From Streptomyces anulatus (GTDB lineage Bacteria; Actinomycetota; Actinomycetes; Streptomycetales; Streptomycetaceae), in contig NZ_BMVK01000018.1 of the NCBI RefSeq assembly GCF_014650675.1, positions 1-64,000 on the forward strand: a stretch of DNA of 64,000 bases, in the 5' to 3' direction. Each line of letters begins with the position of its first letter. The first letter of the stretch is position 1. This document shows positions 16,100-23,962 of this stretch, piece after piece. The position numbers and the translations under genes were made by a program. A model generated the notes under the pieces. The model worked only from the letters and a program-made list of their open reading frames with translations, was not told the DNA's origin and did no database searches.

Positions 16100-17326
16100 T
16101 CAGGTGTGCGCATCCGATGTGGCGTTGCGGGCCCCGTAGCCCAGGGCGGCCGCCGCGGCGGCCAGCAGGGCGACCGTCGTCAGGGCCAGCGGCAGGGAGA
16201 ACCAGTCGGCCAGGAAGCCGATCGCGGGCGGGCCGAGCAGCATCCCGCCGTAGCCGAGCGTCGACGCCGCGGCGACCCCGCTCGGTCCCGCGAGTTCGCC
16301 CGCGCGCCCCACCGCGACCGGGAAGATGTTGGCGAGCCCCAGGCCGGTGACCGCGAACCCGGCCAGCGCCAGCCAGGTGGTCGGCGCCAGCGAGCCCAGC
16401 AGCATCCCGGCCGAGGCCGTCACGCCGCCGAGGACGAGGGTGCGGGTCTGGCCGAGCCGCTCCAGGAGCATGGTCCCGGTCAGCCGCCCCGCCGTCATCG
16501 TCAGGGCGAACAGCGCGTATCCGGCGGCGGCGAGCCCGGGGTGTGCGCCCAGGTCCTGTTCCAGGTGCAGTGCGCCCCAGTCGGCGAGGGCCCCTTCCCC
16601 GTACGCCGTGCACAGGGCGATCACGCCGAAGAGCACGACGACACGGCGGGCCCGGGGCGACATCCGCTGCTTCGGCGCTCGCCGGTCGACGGCGCGCGGA
16701 GCGGCGGGGGCCGGGCGGTGCCGCAGCAGGGAGGGCCCGGCGAAGGCGGTGACGAGCAGTCCGGTCCCGGCCAGCAGGAAGAGGTGGGTGGACGCGGAGA
16801 GGCCCCCCGCGACCAGCCCGCCGAGCCCGGCGCCGACCATGCCGCCCAGGCTGAACGCCGCGTGGAAGCTCGGCATCACGGGTCGGCGCAGTTCGGCGAC
16901 CAGGTCGACGGCGGCGCTGTTCATCGCCACGTTCATCCCGCCGTACGCCGCTCCGAACACCAGCAGCACGAGGCCGAGGGAGAGCGCCGAGTGGGTCTGG
17001 GCGGGCAGGGCGATGCTCAGGGGGAGCAGGACGCCGCAGACCGCGGTGACGGCATGGCTGCCGTAACGGCGGCAGAGCCGGCCGGTGAGCATCATGGTGA
17101 TGACCGCACCGGCGGAGACGCCGAGCAGGGCGAGGCCGAGGGTGGAGGCAGAGGCTCCGGTCTGCTGCTTGATGGCCGGGATACGGACCACCCAGCCGGC
17201 GAAGAGGAACCCGTCGAGGGCGAAGAACACGGTCAGCGCGGTACGGAGGCGGGCCGACGAGGGTGGGGCGGTGTCTCCGCCAGGTCCCCCCGGTAGGGCC
17301 GTCCGCAGTTTGTTTAGTTGCGGCAC
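16100..17326 (-). CDS. MFS transporter
   Basis: The 408-residue protein has about twelve transmembrane helices, with the MFS signature between helices 2 and 3 (GRLCRRYGSHAV) and a repeat of this pattern in the second half. Its closest type appears to be the sugar or drug MFS found beside ROK repressors. GTG 17326 is preferred: it is only six nt after the hexamer TATGCT (17333-17338 on this strand), with TTGCGT 18 nt further upstream, which fits a leaderless transcript. An inverted repeat covers this start. The divergent ROK repressor probably controls it. Confidence 0.8.
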   Translation of the reverse strand: MPQLNKLRTALPGGPGGDTAPPSSARLRTALTVFFALDGFLFAGWVVRIPAIKQQTGASASTLGLALLGVSAGAVITMMLTGRLCRRYGSHAVTAVCGVLLPLSIALPAQTHSALSLGLVLLVFGAAYGGMNVAMNSAAVDLVAELRRPVMPSFHAAFSLGGMVGAGLGGLVAGGLSASTHLFLLAGTGLLVTAFAGPSLLRHRPAPAAPRAVDRRAPKQRMSPRARRVVVLFGVIALCTAYGEGALADWGALHLEQDLGAHPGLAAAGYALFALTMTAGRLTGTMLLERLGQTRTLVLGGVTASAGMLLGSLAPTTWLALAGFAVTGLGLANIFPVAVGRAGELAGPSGVAAASTLGYGGMLLGPPAIGFLADWFSLPLALTTVALLAAAAAALGYGARNATSDAHT

Positions 17327-17331
17327 AAACT
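17307..17331. promoter_or_regulatory. ROK-type operator over the MFS start
   Basis: AGTTTGT (17307-17313) and ACAAACT (17325-17331) are perfect 7-bp arms around an 11-nt spacer. The element covers the proposed transcription and translation start of the MFS gene, a good place for a repressor. NagC/Mlc-type ROK operators have a similar AT-rich symmetric form. Confidence 0.55.
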
Positions 17332-17469
17332 CAGCATAGGGGCGCTCCGGCGACGGACGCAACATCGCTGCACGCCGTACGTTCCGGGGGCTCGGCCGTG
17401 GCCGGAACGGGATCCCCGGACAGGCCCTGGGCGTCCGGGACGTCTCCGGATCATGGGAGACTCGCCCCC

Positions 17470-18684
17470 ATGAACGGCAAGGCGACCACCACCCGGACGA
17501 AGTTGGAGAGGGGCCGCAGTGCGCTCGGGCCCGCACTGGAACTGGTCCACACCGGACGCGCCCCCACCCGGGCCGTGCTCACCTCCGAACTCGGCGTCAC
17601 CCGCGCCACCGCCGGGGCGGTCGCCGCGGAACTGGAGGCGCTCGGGCTGATCCGGGTCGACTCCAGCCCCGGGTCGGCGGCCGGATCCCAGGGCCGCCCC
17701 TCGCACCGGCTGTCCGTCCTGGAGACCGGCCCCGTCGTTCTCGCCGCCCAGGTGCACGCCGACGGCTTCCGGGCCGCGCTCGTCGGGCTCGGCGGCCGGA
17801 TCGTCGCCACCTCGCCGGGCTGCGTCGCGGTGATGGCCGACCCCGCGCAGGTGCTCGGCGAGGTGGTGGAGGCCGGGGCGGGACTGCTGCGCGAGAGCGG
17901 ACTGCGCTGCGTCGGGGCCGGGCTCGCGGTGCCCTCCGCGGTCGCCGAGCCGGAGGGCACGGCCCTCAATCCGCTGCACATCGCCTGGCCCGCGGGCTCC
18001 CCGGTCCGGGACATCTTCGCCGCCTGCGTACGGGAAGCGGGCATCACCGGACCCGCGTTCACCGGCAACGACGTCAACCTCACCGCGCTGGCCGAGCACC
18101 GGCACGGCGCGGGCCGCGGCGCCCAGCACCTCCTCTGCGTGGCCACCGGCCACCGGGGCGTCGGTGGGGCGCTGGTGCTCGACGGCCGCCTGCACAGCGG
18201 GAGTTCGGGACTCGCACTGGAGGTGGGCCATCTCACCGTGGCCCCCGAGGGGCGGCCCTGCCACTGCGGCGGGCGCGGCTGCCTCGACGTGGAGACCGAC
18301 CCGCTGGCCTTCCTCACCACCGCCCGACGCGAACCGGGTCCCGAGGAGTCCCTCCTCAAGCAGGCCGGAAATCTGCTCCGTACGGAGTACGGCGACCCCG
18401 CCGTGCGTCACGCCGCCGAGGCGCTGATCGACCGCCTGGGCCTGGGGCTCGCCGGGCTGGTCAACATCCTCAACCCGGACCGGATCATTCTCGGCGGGCT
18501 CCACCGCGACCTGCTGGAGGCGGACCCGGAGCGGCTGCGCGCCGTCGTCGCCGACCGGAGCCTGTGGGGGCGCAGCGGCAGCGTGCCGATCCTGCCGTGC
18601 ACCCTGGCCCACAACAGCCTGGTGGGCGCCGCCGAACTGGCCTGGCAGCCGGTCCTCGACGACCCCCTCGCCGCCCTGGCCTGA
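17470..18684 (+). CDS. ROK family transcriptional repressor
   Basis: The 404-residue protein has an N-terminal winged helix (VLTSELGVTRATAGAVAAELEALGLI, about residues 36-61) followed by a ROK ATPase/sugar-binding domain with the zinc-type signature C-H-C-G-G-R-G-C-L-D-V and G-N-D-V-N before it. The usual phosphate motif DIGGT is not recognisable, in keeping with a regulator and not a kinase. It is divergent from the MFS transporter, with an inverted repeat over the transporter start. A sugar or sugar phosphate is the likely effector. Confidence 0.9.
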   Translation: MNGKATTTRTKLERGRSALGPALELVHTGRAPTRAVLTSELGVTRATAGAVAAELEALGLIRVDSSPGSAAGSQGRPSHRLSVLETGPVVLAAQVHADGFRAALVGLGGRIVATSPGCVAVMADPAQVLGEVVEAGAGLLRESGLRCVGAGLAVPSAVAEPEGTALNPLHIAWPAGSPVRDIFAACVREAGITGPAFTGNDVNLTALAEHRHGAGRGAQHLLCVATGHRGVGGALVLDGRLHSGSSGLALEVGHLTVAPEGRPCHCGGRGCLDVETDPLAFLTTARREPGPEESLLKQAGNLLRTEYGDPAVRHAAEALIDRLGLGLAGLVNILNPDRIILGGLHRDLLEADPERLRAVVADRSLWGRSGSVPILPCTLAHNSLVGAAELAWQPVLDDPLAALA

Positions 18685-18864
18685 GCACCGCGCGGGCTCG
18701 CCCGCCGCACCCGCGGATCGGAAGAAGTGGCGGAGGACTCCCGCTGCTCCCACCGGAGTACGCGCACGGCCGCCGGGTGTACGACGCCCGGAGCGCCTCG
18801 TCCGGGCAGGCTCGGAAGCGACCGGAACGGCACCCGCCATCCGTGAACGAGGGAGCTGACCGAG

Positions 18865-19158
18865 ATGAACACCCTGGCGCACTCCGGCGGACCCGGCCCC
18901 TGGGTCCTGCTCTTCCCGCTCGTCTGGGCGGCGGTCGTCATCGGGATCGTCACCCTGCTGCGCCGCACCGTGTGGCGCGGGCGCCGAGGCCCGTGGGGAG
19001 CGGCCCGCACTCCGGGGGCCGTTCCCGCCGAGTCCTCACCGATCGCGCTGCTCGGCCGTCGCTTCGCCGCGGGGGAGATCGACGAGGAGGAGTACTGGCG
19101 CCGACTGTCCGTGCTGGACGAGCAGTTCGGCCGGGCCGCGGGCAGCGGCAAGGCGTGA
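18865..19158 (+). CDS. SHOCT-domain small membrane protein
   Basis: The 97-residue protein has one transmembrane helix (about residues 12-33), a basic linker, and a C-terminal SHOCT motif (ALLGRRFAAGEIDEEEYWRRLSVL, about 58-81). SHOCT helices are oligomerisation modules common at the ends of small actinobacterial membrane proteins. GGGAG at 18851-18855 is the ribosome binding site. Function unknown. Confidence 0.8.
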   Translation: MNTLAHSGGPGPWVLLFPLVWAAVVIGIVTLLRRTVWRGRRGPWGAARTPGAVPAESSPIALLGRRFAAGEIDEEEYWRRLSVLDEQFGRAAGSGKA

Positions 19159-19161
19159 CCC

Positions 19162-19235
19162 CGGGGCGGAACGCGGTGGCGGCCGGGCGGCGCGAAGCCG
19201 CTCCGCCGCACTCCGTTCCGGCCCGGCCCCCGCCC
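19162..19235. terminator. Imperfect long stem between convergent genes
   Basis: The segment GGGCGGAACGCGGTGGCGG and the complement of the later CCGCCGCACTCCGTTCC share most positions and could fold into an interrupted stem between the SHOCT gene and the convergent ATPase gene. Weak candidate. Confidence 0.3.
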
Positions 19236-19241
19236 GCCCGG

Positions 19242-19760
19242 TCAGCCGACGACGGCCGACCGGGCGGGCACGGCCACGATGTCGTCGGGGGTGATGGTCA
19301 CGGCCCCGAACGGCCCGTCGGTCATCGACCCGTAGACCGCGAGCGGTGGCAGGGTCGAGGCGCCGGTGGCCGCCGGCAGCGTGAACCAGACGGCCTTCCC
19401 GTCCGAGCCGATGGGCCGCACGCCCCAGCTCTCGCTGACGGCCGCGATCAGGGCCAGGCCCCGGCCCGACGTGGCGAACGAGTCCGCCTCGTTGACCGTG
19501 GGCAGGCGCGGGTCGTGGTCGTGGACCGAGACTGTCAGCCGGTCGAGCAGCAGCTCGATGTCGACGGTGCATGACTTGTCCGGCTGTGCGTGCCGGTGAA
19601 CGTTGGTGAGAAGCTCGGTGACGCCCAGGGCCGCCTGGTCGATCAGAGGATCGAGATGCCAGTAGCGCAGTTGCGCCGAAATGATTCTGCGGACCTGACC
19701 GATCCGCGACGGCAGGGCTTGGAGCTCCACCGTGCAGTGCCTGCTTGGCTCGCTGATCAC
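19242..19760 (-). CDS. RsbW-like ATP-binding protein (HATPase_c_2)
   Basis: The 172-residue protein is of the anti-sigma-factor kinase type. It has the N-box helix ALGVTELLTNVHRH, a G1-like segment HDHDPRLP in place of the usual D-x-G-x-G, and G2 ATSGRGLALI. Streptomyces encode dozens of these, acting as anti-sigma factors or in developmental and phosphatase systems. The start is GTG 19758-19760. No partner anti-anti-sigma or sigma gene is adjacent. About 250 bases upstream without a gene are probably its promoter region. Confidence 0.8.
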   Translation of the reverse strand: MISEPSRHCTVELQALPSRIGQVRRIISAQLRYWHLDPLIDQAALGVTELLTNVHRHAQPDKSCTVDIELLLDRLTVSVHDHDPRLPTVNEADSFATSGRGLALIAAVSESWGVRPIGSDGKAVWFTLPAATGASTLPPLAVYGSMTDGPFGAVTITPDDIVAVPARSAVVG

Positions 19761-20018
19761 GGCTGCGACTCCCCGAAATAGGTCCGGAAGAAGAGAAGAG
19801 AAACGAACGGAGCCCGGCGGGCGACTGACTGCCGAATCCGCTCTGCTCTTGTCGTGTCTGCTCGTGTCGCGCGATCCGGATCCGTGGAGCGGATCGCTCT
19901 GTCACCGAGGGTGCACCTTCAGTGACATGGATCCAGCGTGGCCCAGGGGATACGGCTCCGCAACTCGCGGCGGAGCCCGGCGGCCCGGGAACCGGACCGC
20001 CCCGTCCGTACCGACCGG

Positions 20019-20336
20019 TCAGTCCCGGCGGCCTCGCGCACTGCGCAGCGTCTCCAGGAAACGCCGCAACGGAGCCGCCCCGTCGCGTCTGCGGCTGCGC
20101 TGCCCCATCGTCAACCGGTAGCGCACCCCGTTCACCCGGGCGATGACGGAATCCGCCGCGATGAACCACCACTTGCGTGCACTGACCGAGCCCACCGGGG
20201 CGCTGTCGATCTCCCGCCCGTTGCTCGTGAGCAGGGACAGCCGGCCGTCCTTCACCACCACCTGACCAGCCCTGGTCAGCGACCTGGTGAACCGCTCGAT
20301 CCTGACCCCCGACGCACTGAACTCGACGTCCGCCAC
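20019..20336 (-). CDS. Small protein with a PH-like beta pattern, unknown function
   Basis: The 105-residue product is mostly short beta-strands (VEFSASGVRIERF, QVVVKDGRLSLL, KWWFIAADSVIARVNGVRYRLTM) followed by a basic tail rich in Arg. The strand pattern is like a pleckstrin-homology-type barrel, but this is only an impression. GTG 20336 follows a GGGGGG run at about 10 nt. It is divergent from the cysteine synthase-type gene, 234 bp apart. Confidence 0.5.
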   Translation of the reverse strand: MADVEFSASGVRIERFTRSLTRAGQVVVKDGRLSLLTSNGREIDSAPVGSVSARKWWFIAADSVIARVNGVRYRLTMGQRSRRRDGAAPLRRFLETLRSARGRRD

Positions 20337-20496
20337 AGCGGATTCGCCCCCCTTCGACACCACTCCTGCTGTGCAGTGTGCCCGGACACGGGCCGGATCG
20401 CCAGAGGGCCCGGAAGCACGGCGGGCGCTCACCCGCACCGCCCGTCACGGCCGCCCCCGCGGGCGGCGGTCAAAGGCAGCGCTATGGACCATCAAA

Positions 20497-20526
20497 GTGA
20501 CCGTTTGCGCAGGTGGGGTGCATATC
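20497..20526 (+). promoter_or_regulatory. Possible promoter of the PLP enzyme
   Basis: GTGACC (20497-20502) and CATATC (20521-20526) are separated by 18 bp, about 45 bp upstream of the start codon, in a locally AT-rich patch. Confidence 0.4.
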
Positions 20527-20570
20527 GTGGAGCCGCGAGCACCGGACCGACGACCAACAGGAGCAGGCCC

Positions 20571-21704
20571 ATGGACACCAGTGAGCACGCAGCCGGGCAC
20601 GGGGCCAGGGCGACCGTGGACGTCGACCGCAGCGACCCCGAGTACCGGGCCTGGCTGAAGGAGGCCGTCCGCAAGGTCCAGGCCGACGCGAACCGCTCCG
20701 CCGACACCCACCTGCTGCGCTTCCCGCTGCCCGAGGCGTGGGGCATCGACCTCTACCTCAAGGACGAGTCGACGCACCCCACCGGCAGCCTCAAGCACCG
20801 CCTCGCCCGCTCGCTCTTCCTGTACGGGCTCTGCAACGGCTGGATCCGGCCCGACAAGCCGGTCATCGAGGCGTCCAGCGGCTCGACCGCCGTGTCGGAG
20901 GCGTACTTCGCCAAACTGATCGGCGTCCCGTTCATCGCCGTGATGCCGCGCACCACCAGCCCGGAGAAGGGCCGCCTCATCGAGTTCCACGGCGGGCGGT
21001 GCCACTTCGTGGACGACTCGCGCACCATGTACGAACAGTCCGCCGCCCTCGCGGCCGAGACCGGCGGGCACTACATGGACCAGTTCACCTACGCGGAGCG
21101 CGCCACCGACTGGCGCGGCAACAACAACATCGCGGAGTCGATCTACCAGCAGCTGCGCCTGGAGCGCTATCCGGAGCCCGCCTGGATCGTCGCCACCGCC
21201 GGGACCGGCGGCACCTCGGCGACCATCGCCCGCTACGTCCACTACCTCCAGCACGACACCCGCATCTGTGTGCCCGACCCGGAGAACTCCTGTTTCTTCG
21301 ACGGCTGGACCCACAACGACCCGCAGGCCACCAGCGACCGAGGCTCGCGCATCGAGGGCATCGGCCGCCCGCGCATGGAGCCCAGCTTCGTGCCCGGCGC
21401 CATCGACCGCATGATGAAGGTGCCCGACGCCGCCAGCGTCGCCGCCGTCCGCGCGCTGGAGCGCGCCATCGGCCGCAAGGCGGGCGGGTCCACGGGCACC
21501 GGGCTGTGGAGCGCGTTCAAGCTGATCGCCGAGATGGTGGAGCGGGGCGAGCAGGGCAGCGTCGTCACGCTGCTGTGCGACCCGGGCGACCGCTACCTGG
21601 ACAAGTACTACTCGGACTCGTGGCTGGAGGAACAGGGCCTGGACATCGCCCCGTACACCGCCGCCATCGACGACTTCCTCACCACCGGAACCTGGCCCTG
21701 CTGA
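20571..21704 (+). CDS. PLP-dependent cysteine synthase/cysteine desulfhydrase family protein
   Basis: The 377-residue protein is a fold-type II PLP enzyme. The PLP lysine lies in THPTGSLKHRLA (Lys near residue 71), the substrate loop in EASSGSTAVSEAYFAKLIG, and the phosphate-binding glycines in ATAGTGGTSATI. The overall form matches the Cds1-like branch of actinobacterial cysteine desulfhydrases (H2S from L-cysteine), more than CysK or CBS. AGGAG seven nt upstream sets ATG 20571. It stands alone, so its role in sulfur metabolism is inferred from family. Confidence 0.85.
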   Translation: MDTSEHAAGHGARATVDVDRSDPEYRAWLKEAVRKVQADANRSADTHLLRFPLPEAWGIDLYLKDESTHPTGSLKHRLARSLFLYGLCNGWIRPDKPVIEASSGSTAVSEAYFAKLIGVPFIAVMPRTTSPEKGRLIEFHGGRCHFVDDSRTMYEQSAALAAETGGHYMDQFTYAERATDWRGNNNIAESIYQQLRLERYPEPAWIVATAGTGGTSATIARYVHYLQHDTRICVPDPENSCFFDGWTHNDPQATSDRGSRIEGIGRPRMEPSFVPGAIDRMMKVPDAASVAAVRALERAIGRKAGGSTGTGLWSAFKLIAEMVERGEQGSVVTLLCDPGDRYLDKYYSDSWLEEQGLDIAPYTAAIDDFLTTGTWPC

Positions 21705-21725
21705 GGCCGGGATCCGGCGCGTCGC

Positions 21726-22205
21726 TCAGGGCGCCGTCGTCGCCAGCCGCGCGTCCAGGCGGCGCACGGCGTCCCGGAAGGACCGGCCCACCCCCGCCCG
21801 CGCGAGGCTCAGCACCAGGCGGAAGGGCCCCGTCCCGTCGGCGGCGAAGGTCCACTGCACCCGGGTGCCGGACCCCTCGGGAGTGAGCCGCCACTCCTCC
21901 AACAGGGCACGGAGACCAGGAGCGTTGGACTCGTCGGCCCGGTAGGCGTAGCAGGTGTCCGGCTCGGCGGCCACGATCGTCTCGCGGAACCGGACCCCGC
22001 CCCGCAGCCGCACCTCCCGGCCCGCGCCGTCCTCGGTGGGCGTGGCCAGGGTGACGGCGGTGAACCACGACGGCCAGGACGGCACATCGTCGGCGAGCGC
22101 GCGGTACACCACGTCCGGCGGAGCGGACACCTCGGCGGCGAACACCAGACGAATCGGCGCGGAATCGACGAACTCCCGTCCCACGGTACGGAGTAGGCGT
22201 GCCAT
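21726..22205 (-). CDS. SRPBCC family protein (polyketide cyclase/START-like)
   Basis: The 159-residue protein has the SRPBCC order: FVDSAPIRLVFAAEVSAPPDVVYRALADDVPSWPSWF, then an antiparallel sheet and a long C-terminal helix. It may bind a hydrophobic ligand; no catalytic residue can be named. It sits 61 nt downstream of the SDR-DUF2867 gene on the same strand, and both have lipid- or polyketide-type folds, so they could form an operon. Confidence 0.8.
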   Translation of the reverse strand: MARLLRTVGREFVDSAPIRLVFAAEVSAPPDVVYRALADDVPSWPSWFTAVTLATPTEDGAGREVRLRGGVRFRETIVAAEPDTCYAYRADESNAPGLRALLEEWRLTPEGSGTRVQWTFAADGTGPFRLVLSLARAGVGRSFRDAVRRLDARLATTAP

Positions 22206-22266
22206 CGCGTGCACCTCCCGGCGGTCTGCGGTGTGTGGAGCCGGGCACACGATAGTGCTCGGACCG

Positions 22267-23859
22267 TCAGTTGTCTGTACCACTGTCGGCCATCGACGCA
22301 CGCCGTTTCTCCTCGGCCGCCGCCGCCTCGGAGATGTTGCGCGCCATCCCGCCGAACACCACCGAGTGGAAGGGCCACACGCTCCACCAGTAGGCGTGGC
22401 CGAACAGCCCGCGCGGATGGAACAGGGCACGCTGCCCGTACACCGTCCGGCCCCGCTCGTCGCTCCGCACCGACAGCTCCAGCCAGGCCAGGCCGGGGAC
22501 CCGCATCTCGGCCCGCAGTCGCAGCAGTTCGCCCGGCACGATCTCCTCCACCCGCCAGAAGTCCAGCGAGTCGCCCACCCGGAGATGCTGGGCGTCCCGC
22601 CGGCCGCGCCGCAGCCCCACCCCGCCGACGAGCCGGTCGAGCCAGCCGCGAACCGCCCAGGCCAGCGGGAAGGAGTACCAGCCGTTCTCCCCGCCGATGC
22701 CCTCGATCACCCGCCACAGCGCGTCCGGCCCGACCGGCACGGTCAGCTCCCGCTCGTCGCGGTAGAGGCTGCCGCCCGCCCAGTCGGGGTCGGTCGGCAG
22801 CGGGTCGCTCGGCGCACCGGGCACCGAGGCGTTGGACCAGCGGGTGTCGACCCGCGCCTCCTGGATCCGCTTCAGGGCCAGGCGCAACGCCCGGTCGAAG
22901 CCGATGGAGCCGTCCGGCGGATCGGGGACGTACTCCTTGATGTCGTGCTCCCGGCACACCACCTCGTGGCGCAGCGATTCCGTGAGCGGCCGGGCGATGG
23001 AGCTGGGCACCGGGGTGACCAGACCGACCCAGCGGCTGGAGAGCGTCGGGGTGAGCACCGGCACCGGCAGGATCAGCCGTGGCCGCAGCCCCGCCACCCG
23101 GGCGTAGCGCTGCATCATGTCCCGGTACGTCATGACGTCCGGGCCGCCGATGTCGAAGGCCCGGTTCACGTCCTCGGGCAGCTTCGCGCTCCCCACCAGA
23201 TACCGGACGACGTCCCGTACGGCCACCGGCTGGATCCGGGTCCGCACCCAGCTCGGGGTGATCATCAGCGGCAGCCGCTCGGTGAGATACCGCAGCATCT
23301 CGAACGAGGCGGACCCCGAGCCGATCACGATCGCCGCGCGCAGCACCGCCGTCGGCACCCCGGAGTCCAGCAGGATGTGCCCCACCTCGGCCCGCGACCG
23401 CAGATGCGGCGACAGGTTCCTCTCCGGGACCCCGGCCGGGGTCAGCCCGCCCAGATACACGATCCGGCGCACCCCGGCCGCCCGCGCCCGCTCGCCGAAG
23501 GTCCGGGCCGCCCTGCGGTCGGTCTCCTCGAAGTCCGAGCCGGAACCGAGCGCGTGCACCAGGTAGTACGCGACGTCGACGTCCCGCATCGCCTCCGCCA
23601 GGGACGCGGCGTCGGTGACATCACCGCGCACCACCTCGACCCGGTCCGCCCACGGGTAGTCGCGCAGCTTCTGCGGCGTTCTGGCCAGAGCGCGCACCCG
23701 GTACCCCGCATCGAGCAGGGCGGGCACCAGCCGGCCGCCGATGTAGCCGGTCGCCCCGGTCACCAGACAGCGCGGATGCGAGCTGCCGGGCCTGTCCGGG
23801 CCGTCGGGGAGAGTCAGGTCGTCGGAGCCGCCGTCAGAGGTGTCGCCAAGATCCGTCAC
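22267..23859 (-). CDS. NAD(P)-binding SDR protein fused to DUF2867
   Basis: The 530-residue protein has an N-terminal atypical SDR domain with the nucleotide motif VTGATGYIGGRLV (about residues 33-45) and AYYLVHALGSG, of the NmrA/complex-I-like group, then a C-terminal DUF2867 domain (from about residue 370, GSLYRDERELTVPVGPDALWRVIEGIGG to FHSVVFGGM), itself SRPBCC-like. Such proteins are widespread in Actinobacteria and of unknown substrate. The start is GTG 23859. Confidence 0.85.
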   Translation of the reverse strand: MTDLGDTSDGGSDDLTLPDGPDRPGSSHPRCLVTGATGYIGGRLVPALLDAGYRVRALARTPQKLRDYPWADRVEVVRGDVTDAASLAEAMRDVDVAYYLVHALGSGSDFEETDRRAARTFGERARAAGVRRIVYLGGLTPAGVPERNLSPHLRSRAEVGHILLDSGVPTAVLRAAIVIGSGSASFEMLRYLTERLPLMITPSWVRTRIQPVAVRDVVRYLVGSAKLPEDVNRAFDIGGPDVMTYRDMMQRYARVAGLRPRLILPVPVLTPTLSSRWVGLVTPVPSSIARPLTESLRHEVVCREHDIKEYVPDPPDGSIGFDRALRLALKRIQEARVDTRWSNASVPGAPSDPLPTDPDWAGGSLYRDERELTVPVGPDALWRVIEGIGGENGWYSFPLAWAVRGWLDRLVGGVGLRRGRRDAQHLRVGDSLDFWRVEEIVPGELLRLRAEMRVPGLAWLELSVRSDERGRTVYGQRALFHPRGLFGHAYWWSVWPFHSVVFGGMARNISEAAAAEEKRRASMADSGTDN

Positions 23860-23962
23860 CTTTCCGAGTCTGGCACCGGACGGCCGGTGCGACCGGTCGA
23901 GGGGCTCCGTACGGCGGCACCGACGCCATCGGTACGGTGACGTCGCCCGGGGCCGTGCCGGC

